From the NCBI GenBank assembly GCA_017997515.1, contig JAGOEY010000065.1:1-8351 (forward strand): DNA of 8,351 bases, in the 5' to 3' direction. The position numbers and the translations under genes were made by a program. The notes below the pieces were generated by a model. It did no database searches, had not been told where the DNA came from, and saw only the letters and a program-made list of their open reading frames with translations. Positions within the stretch are counted from its first letter, which is position 1. Each line of letters opens with the position of its first letter. Shown piece by piece: positions 6,183 to 8,351 of this stretch. Origin of the DNA: Burkholderiaceae bacterium. GTDB lineage: Bacteria > Pseudomonadota > Gammaproteobacteria > Burkholderiales > Burkholderiaceae.

Positions 6183-6665
6183 TTGACCGACACCACCGAC
6201 GACACCGCCAAGATCCAAGAACCCCGCCTGTGGACCGGCGATGGCTGGACGGCCCGGGTCATCAAGAACGAAGAAGACGACGGTTGGGCGGTGGCGATGG
6301 TGAAAGACGGGGAGCCCGAGCCCGCGCTGGTGGGGCCGTGGACCATGGGCCGCGACAAGAAGAACCCCAAGCCGCTGGACATCACCGCCTTCCACACACT
6401 CGTCAAAACCGCGAATGAATTTGTGCGCCGCCACGAGCAGCAGCTACACGCCACGCTGCACCAGAGCATCACGGTCACTGCCGATGCGGGCCGCATCACC
6501 GTGCACCTGGACATCGTGCCGGATGACGACAACCCCTACGCCGTGCTGAGTGCGCGGGACGACAGCGGCGACACACTGGCCGAAGTGAAGGTGGCACCAA
6601 GCTTCAAACTCACCCGCAGCAGTGCCGTGGCGTGGGTGGATGGCGGTTGCGCCAAGCCGCGCTAA
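6183..6665 (+). CDS. Conserved-looking hypothetical protein, acidic, unknown function
   Basis: 160 residues from TTG at 6183. The TTG was preferred because the in-frame ATG at 6132 lies inside the putative promoter, between its -35 and -10, and the frame further upstream runs through a terminator hairpin. The ATG at 6132 (177 residues) remains possible, and neither has a clear Shine-Dalgarno. The protein is soluble, rich in Asp/Glu, and has no signal peptide or membrane segment. The first half contains EPRLWTGDGWTARVIKNEED and GWAVAMVKDGEPEPALVGPW, a short Trp-rich beta-like stretch. A Lys-rich GRDKKNPKPLD turn and a predicted helix (ITAFHTLVKTANEFVRRHEQ) follow, then a beta-rich C-terminal part. 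I do not recognise a named domain; related uncharacterised proteins probably occur in other Comamonadaceae. Codon use looks like its neighbours, so it is a real gene. It stands alone, bracketed by two hairpin repeats. Confidence 0.8.
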   Translation: MTDTTDDTAKIQEPRLWTGDGWTARVIKNEEDDGWAVAMVKDGEPEPALVGPWTMGRDKKNPKPLDITAFHTLVKTANEFVRRHEQQLHATLHQSITVTADAGRITVHLDIVPDDDNPYAVLSARDDSGDTLAEVKVAPSFKLTRSSAVAWVDGGCAKPR

Positions 6666-6667
6666 AA

Positions 6668-6721
6668 CTACAAAATTGATAGCTGCTTGCGCACGCCGGG
6701 TGTGCGCTGGAGGCACTTTTT
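6668..6721. repeat. Hairpin repeat copy 2
   Basis: The element begins three bases after the stop of the unknown gene. The stem GCGCAC (6689-6694) / GTGCGC (6702-6707) has a 7-nt loop, preceded by GATAGCTGCTT and followed by TGGAGGCAC-T5. It shares AGCT, the GCGC stem base, loop length, GCGCTGGA[AG]GC and terminal T5 with copy 1, but the arms are less perfectly paired. It could act as a weak terminator in the plus direction. Confidence 0.7.
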
Positions 6722-6729
6722 AACAAGAA

Positions 6730-6748
6730 AACCCGGCTTTGCCGGGTT
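6730..6748. terminator. Rho-independent terminator shared by the unknown gene and azoR
   Basis: AACCCGGC (6730-6737), loop TTT, GCCGGGTT (6741-6748): a perfect 8-bp stem. Read on the minus strand it is followed by TTTTCTTGTT, and on the plus strand by GTTTGT. It lies 43 nt past the azoR stop, so it fits best as the azoR terminator, and also backs up hairpin copy 2 for the converging plus-strand gene. Confidence 0.8.
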
Positions 6749-6791
6749 GTTTGTAGCGCAGCCATGCAGGCGCGAAGGTGCGCTGGTGGGG

Positions 6792-7436
6792 TCAGGCCGC
6801 TTCTGCTGCGTGGGCCTGGTTGGCGGCGGTGCTGGTCAGGGCACGGATGTCTGCCTTGGCGCTCAGCAGTGCCTGGGCCTTGGCGTCGGGGCCCATACCA
6901 ATACCTTCGGCGCGCACAAAACGCACGTCGGTGATACCCATAAACCCCATCACGGTCTGCAGGTAGGTCTCCTGGTGTTCGGCCGCACGTCCCGCTTCGG
7001 ACGAGGAATACAGGCCGCCACGCGACAGCGCCACGATCACCGTCTTGCCACCGGCCAGGCCCACAGCACCCTTGTCGGTGTACTTGAAGGTGCGGCCGAT
7101 CTGGGCGACGCGGTCAATCCAGGCCTTGAGCTGGGTGGGCACGGTGAAGTTGTACAGCGGCGCACCAATCACCACCACGTCGGCGGCCAGGAACTGGCTG
7201 ACAAGTGCTTCGGACACGGCGTTCTCTTGGCGCTCGGCTTCGGTGGCAGCCGCTTGCCCGGTGCGAAAACCCAAGGCGTCCGCACCCAGGTGGGCAGGTG
7301 CGTTGGCGGCCACGTCCAGGTAGTCCACCTGGGTGCCGGGGTGGCTGGCCGTCCAGGCGGCCACGATGTCGGCGGTGAGTTGGCGCGACACGGAGTTGGT
7401 GCCCAGGATGCTGGAGTCGATGTGGAGCAGTTGCAT
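6792..7436 (-). CDS. azoR: FMN-dependent NADH-azoreductase
   Basis: 214 residues, the usual AzoR length is about 200. The N-terminal strand [20 protein letters not shown] holds the FMN phosphate loop (SSxxxxxSxS pattern, residues 8-17). The core motif [19 protein letters not shown] (92-110) is near invariant in azoreductases, and SRGGLY (138-143) forms the second flavin loop. The enzyme transfers electrons from NADH through FMN to quinones and azo compounds by two-electron reduction, in the cytoplasm as a homodimer; quinone detoxification is the usual physiological role. The C-terminal tail, rich in Ala, is slightly longer than in E. coli AzoR. The ATG at 7436 starts right at the conserved MxxLxIDSS; a purine-rich GAAAGAAG precedes it. 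It is transcribed away from a LysR regulator gene, which suggests control by that regulator. Confidence 0.95.
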   Translation of the reverse strand: MQLLHIDSSILGTNSVSRQLTADIVAAWTASHPGTQVDYLDVAANAPAHLGADALGFRTGQAAATEAERQENAVSEALVSQFLAADVVVIGAPLYNFTVPTQLKAWIDRVAQIGRTFKYTDKGAVGLAGGKTVIVALSRGGLYSSSEAGRAAEHQETYLQTVMGFMGITDVRFVRAEGIGMGPDAKAQALLSAKADIRALTSTAANQAHAAEAA

Positions 7437-7481
7437 GGCAGTCTTCTTTCAATCAAACAAGAGCCACGGTGTGTGGCGGAT

Positions 7482-7515
7482 GATTGATTGTGCTGGCGAT
7501 GCGATTGATTGATAA
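7482..7515 (-). promoter_or_regulatory. azoR promoter candidate with 21-bp-spaced direct repeats
   Basis: On the minus strand TTATCA (7515-7510), 17 nt and CACAAT (7492-7487) match the consensus at four of six bases each, with a leader of about 45 nt to the ATG at 7436. GATTGATTG occurs twice on the plus strand (7482-7490 and 7503-7511), exactly 21 bp or two helical turns apart, covering both boxes. A third partial copy in reverse, CAATCAA, is at 7450-7456. Spacing on one DNA face suggests a regulator-binding pair, most simply the adjacent LysR protein. Confidence 0.45.
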
Positions 7516-7549
7516 GTCGTCTTGAATGGTTTAGATTGTTCCAAATTCA
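7509..7549 (+). promoter_or_regulatory. LysR-gene promoter candidate overlapping an inverted repeat
   Basis: TTGATA (7509-7514, five of six), a 17-nt spacer and TAGATT (7532-7537, four of six) predict a start near 7544, 22 nt before the ATG. The inverted repeat TGAAT (7523-7527) / ATTCA (7545-7549) surrounds the -10, where a bound repressor would block transcription, which fits the autoregulation usual for LysR-type genes. The -35 overlaps the -35 of the divergent azoR promoter candidate. Confidence 0.5.
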
Positions 7550-7565
7550 GGACAATGGAGCGCTT

Positions 7566-8351
7566 ATGCAGGATTTAAACGACATGCTGTACTTCGCCGA
7601 GGTGGTGGACCAGGGCGGTTTTGCAGCAGCGGGGCGCAGCCTGGGGATTCCCAAGTCCCGCCTGTCGCGCCGGGTGGCCGAGCTGGAGGCACAACTGGGC
7701 GCACGGCTGTTGCAGCGCACGACTCGCCGGGTGGCGCTGACCGACGCGGGGGACGCGTTTTACCGGCACTGCGCAGCCATGCGCGAATCGGCCCGCGCCG
7801 CGCAGGACGCGGTGGCCGCGCTGCAGGTGGCGCCGCGCGGGCTGGTGCGGGTAAGTTGCCCGGTGACACTGGCACATTCGGCCCTGGGCGACAGCTTGCC
7901 CGCCTTTTTGTTGCGCTACCCCGATGTGCGCGTGGAAGTGCTGGTGACCAACCGGCCGGTGAATCTGGTGGAGGAGGGCGTGGATGTGGCGCTGCGGGTG
8001 CGGCAGACGTTGGAAGACAGCGCCACGCTGGTGGTGAAACACCTGGGGGTATCGAACACAGTGCTGGTGGCCAGCCCGGCGCAACTGGCGCGCCAGGGCA
8101 CCCCCCAGACGCCCCATGACCTGGCGCGCCTGGACACCGTGGCCATGTCGGCAGCGGATGGGCGGGCATCCATGCGTCTGGTCGGGCCGCAGGGCGAACA
8201 TTTCATGTTTGAGCACCGGCCCCGTTATGTGGCCGACGACCTGCTGGCGGTGCACGCAGCCGTGTTGGGCGGGGTTGGTGTGGCCTATTTGCCCGATTAC
8301 CTGTGCACCGAGGCCTTGCGGGATGGCCGCCTGGTGCAGGTGTTGCCCGGC
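7566..8351 (+). CDS. LysR-type transcriptional regulator, 3' end outside window
   Basis: 262 residues are visible. The winged helix-turn-helix is clear: MLYFAEVVDQGGFAAAGRSL (7-26), then PKSRLSRRVAELEAQLGARL (29-48) as recognition helix and linker, and RTTRRVALTDAG (51-62) as the wing. The effector-binding domain begins around residue 92 (GLVRVSCPVTLAHSALG) and includes PAFLLRYPDVRVEV and DVALRVR, typical of this family, and GGVGVAYLPDYL (about 240-251). Full-length members are about 300 residues, so some 40 remain outside. The ATG at 7566 has GGAG (7557-7560) at good distance. Divergence from azoR resembles regulator/azoreductase pairs known in proteobacteria; the likely role is control of azoR in response to quinone-like or electrophilic compounds, which is inference from context. 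Antisense frames over this gene are open only because of high GC. Confidence 0.93.
   Translation, partial: MQDLNDMLYFAEVVDQGGFAAAGRSLGIPKSRLSRRVAELEAQLGARLLQRTTRRVALTDAGDAFYRHCAAMRESARAAQDAVAALQVAPRGLVRVSCPVTLAHSALGDSLPAFLLRYPDVRVEVLVTNRPVNLVEEGVDVALRVRQTLEDSATLVVKHLGVSNTVLVASPAQLARQGTPQTPHDLARLDTVAMSAADGRASMRLVGPQGEHFMFEHRPRYVADDLLAVHAAVLGGVGVAYLPDYLCTEALRDGRLVQVLPG

Noticed and set aside
7564..8255. Two long minus-strand open frames under the LysR gene (226 and 201 codons)
   Set aside because: Pro/Ala/Arg or His-rich translations with no motif. The plus-strand frame encodes a clear LysR protein with Shine-Dalgarno.
1..8351. Mobile element, toxin-antitoxin, phage-defence or CRISPR system
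   Set aside because: No transposase, integrase, nuclease, spacer-repeat periodicity or small paired toxin-like genes are visible; all sizeable genes fit metabolic, transport or regulatory families.

Overview
The window is GC-rich DNA with strong GC bias at third codon positions, frequent GTG and TTG starts and tightly overlapping genes. Protein similarity by eye, and two copies of a hairpin repeat of the AGCT..GCGC(7-nt loop)GCGC-TGGA[AG]GC type that I associate with Comamonadaceae (Acidovorax, Rhodoferax, Polaromonas, Hydrogenophaga), suggest a betaproteobacterium of that family. This assignment is inference; there is no rRNA or other marker gene here.

Region 1 (1-2941, minus strand) is an apparent three-gene operon. 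It begins with a Tat-exported SsuA-type sulfonate/nitrate/taurine-class binding protein, followed by an acyl-CoA-dehydrogenase-fold protein of the SfnB/DszC monooxygenase type. The last gene is an FAD-dependent N-methyl amino acid (sarcosine/N-methyltryptophan) oxidase that runs off the left edge. Region 2 (2942-3125) is the divergent control region and holds a large inverted repeat. Region 3 (3126-5388, plus strand) is a polar amino acid ABC importer made of a binding protein and two permeases joined by 4-nt stop/start overlaps. It has no ATP-binding subunit in the window. Regions 1 and 3 together look like a scavenging locus, most plausibly for organosulfur or modified amino acid compounds: two binding proteins, an importer pore and two flavoenzymes. 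The exact substrate cannot be read from the sequence.

Region 4 (5389-6123) carries a ChrR-type NAD(P)H-dependent FMN/quinone reductase ending in a perfect 14-bp hairpin that is also one copy of the dispersed repeat. Region 5 (6124-6721) is a small acidic protein of unknown function with its own promoter-like sequence, followed by a second copy of the repeat. Region 6 (6722-8351) is a divergent pair: azoR (FMN-dependent NADH-azoreductase, minus strand) and a LysR-type regulator (plus strand, cut by the right edge). A compact 129-bp control region separates them, with direct and inverted repeats over back-to-back promoter candidates. The LysR protein most likely regulates azoR and itself.

No tRNA, rRNA, CRISPR array, insertion sequence or prophage signal was seen, and no gene-free stretch exceeds 300 bases. 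Most of the window is recognisable family biology. The parts that merit a second look are the inverted repeat at 3012-3065, the ATPase-less importer, the unusual flavoenzyme/binding-protein combination, the repeat pair around an unknown gene, and the azoR/LysR control region.
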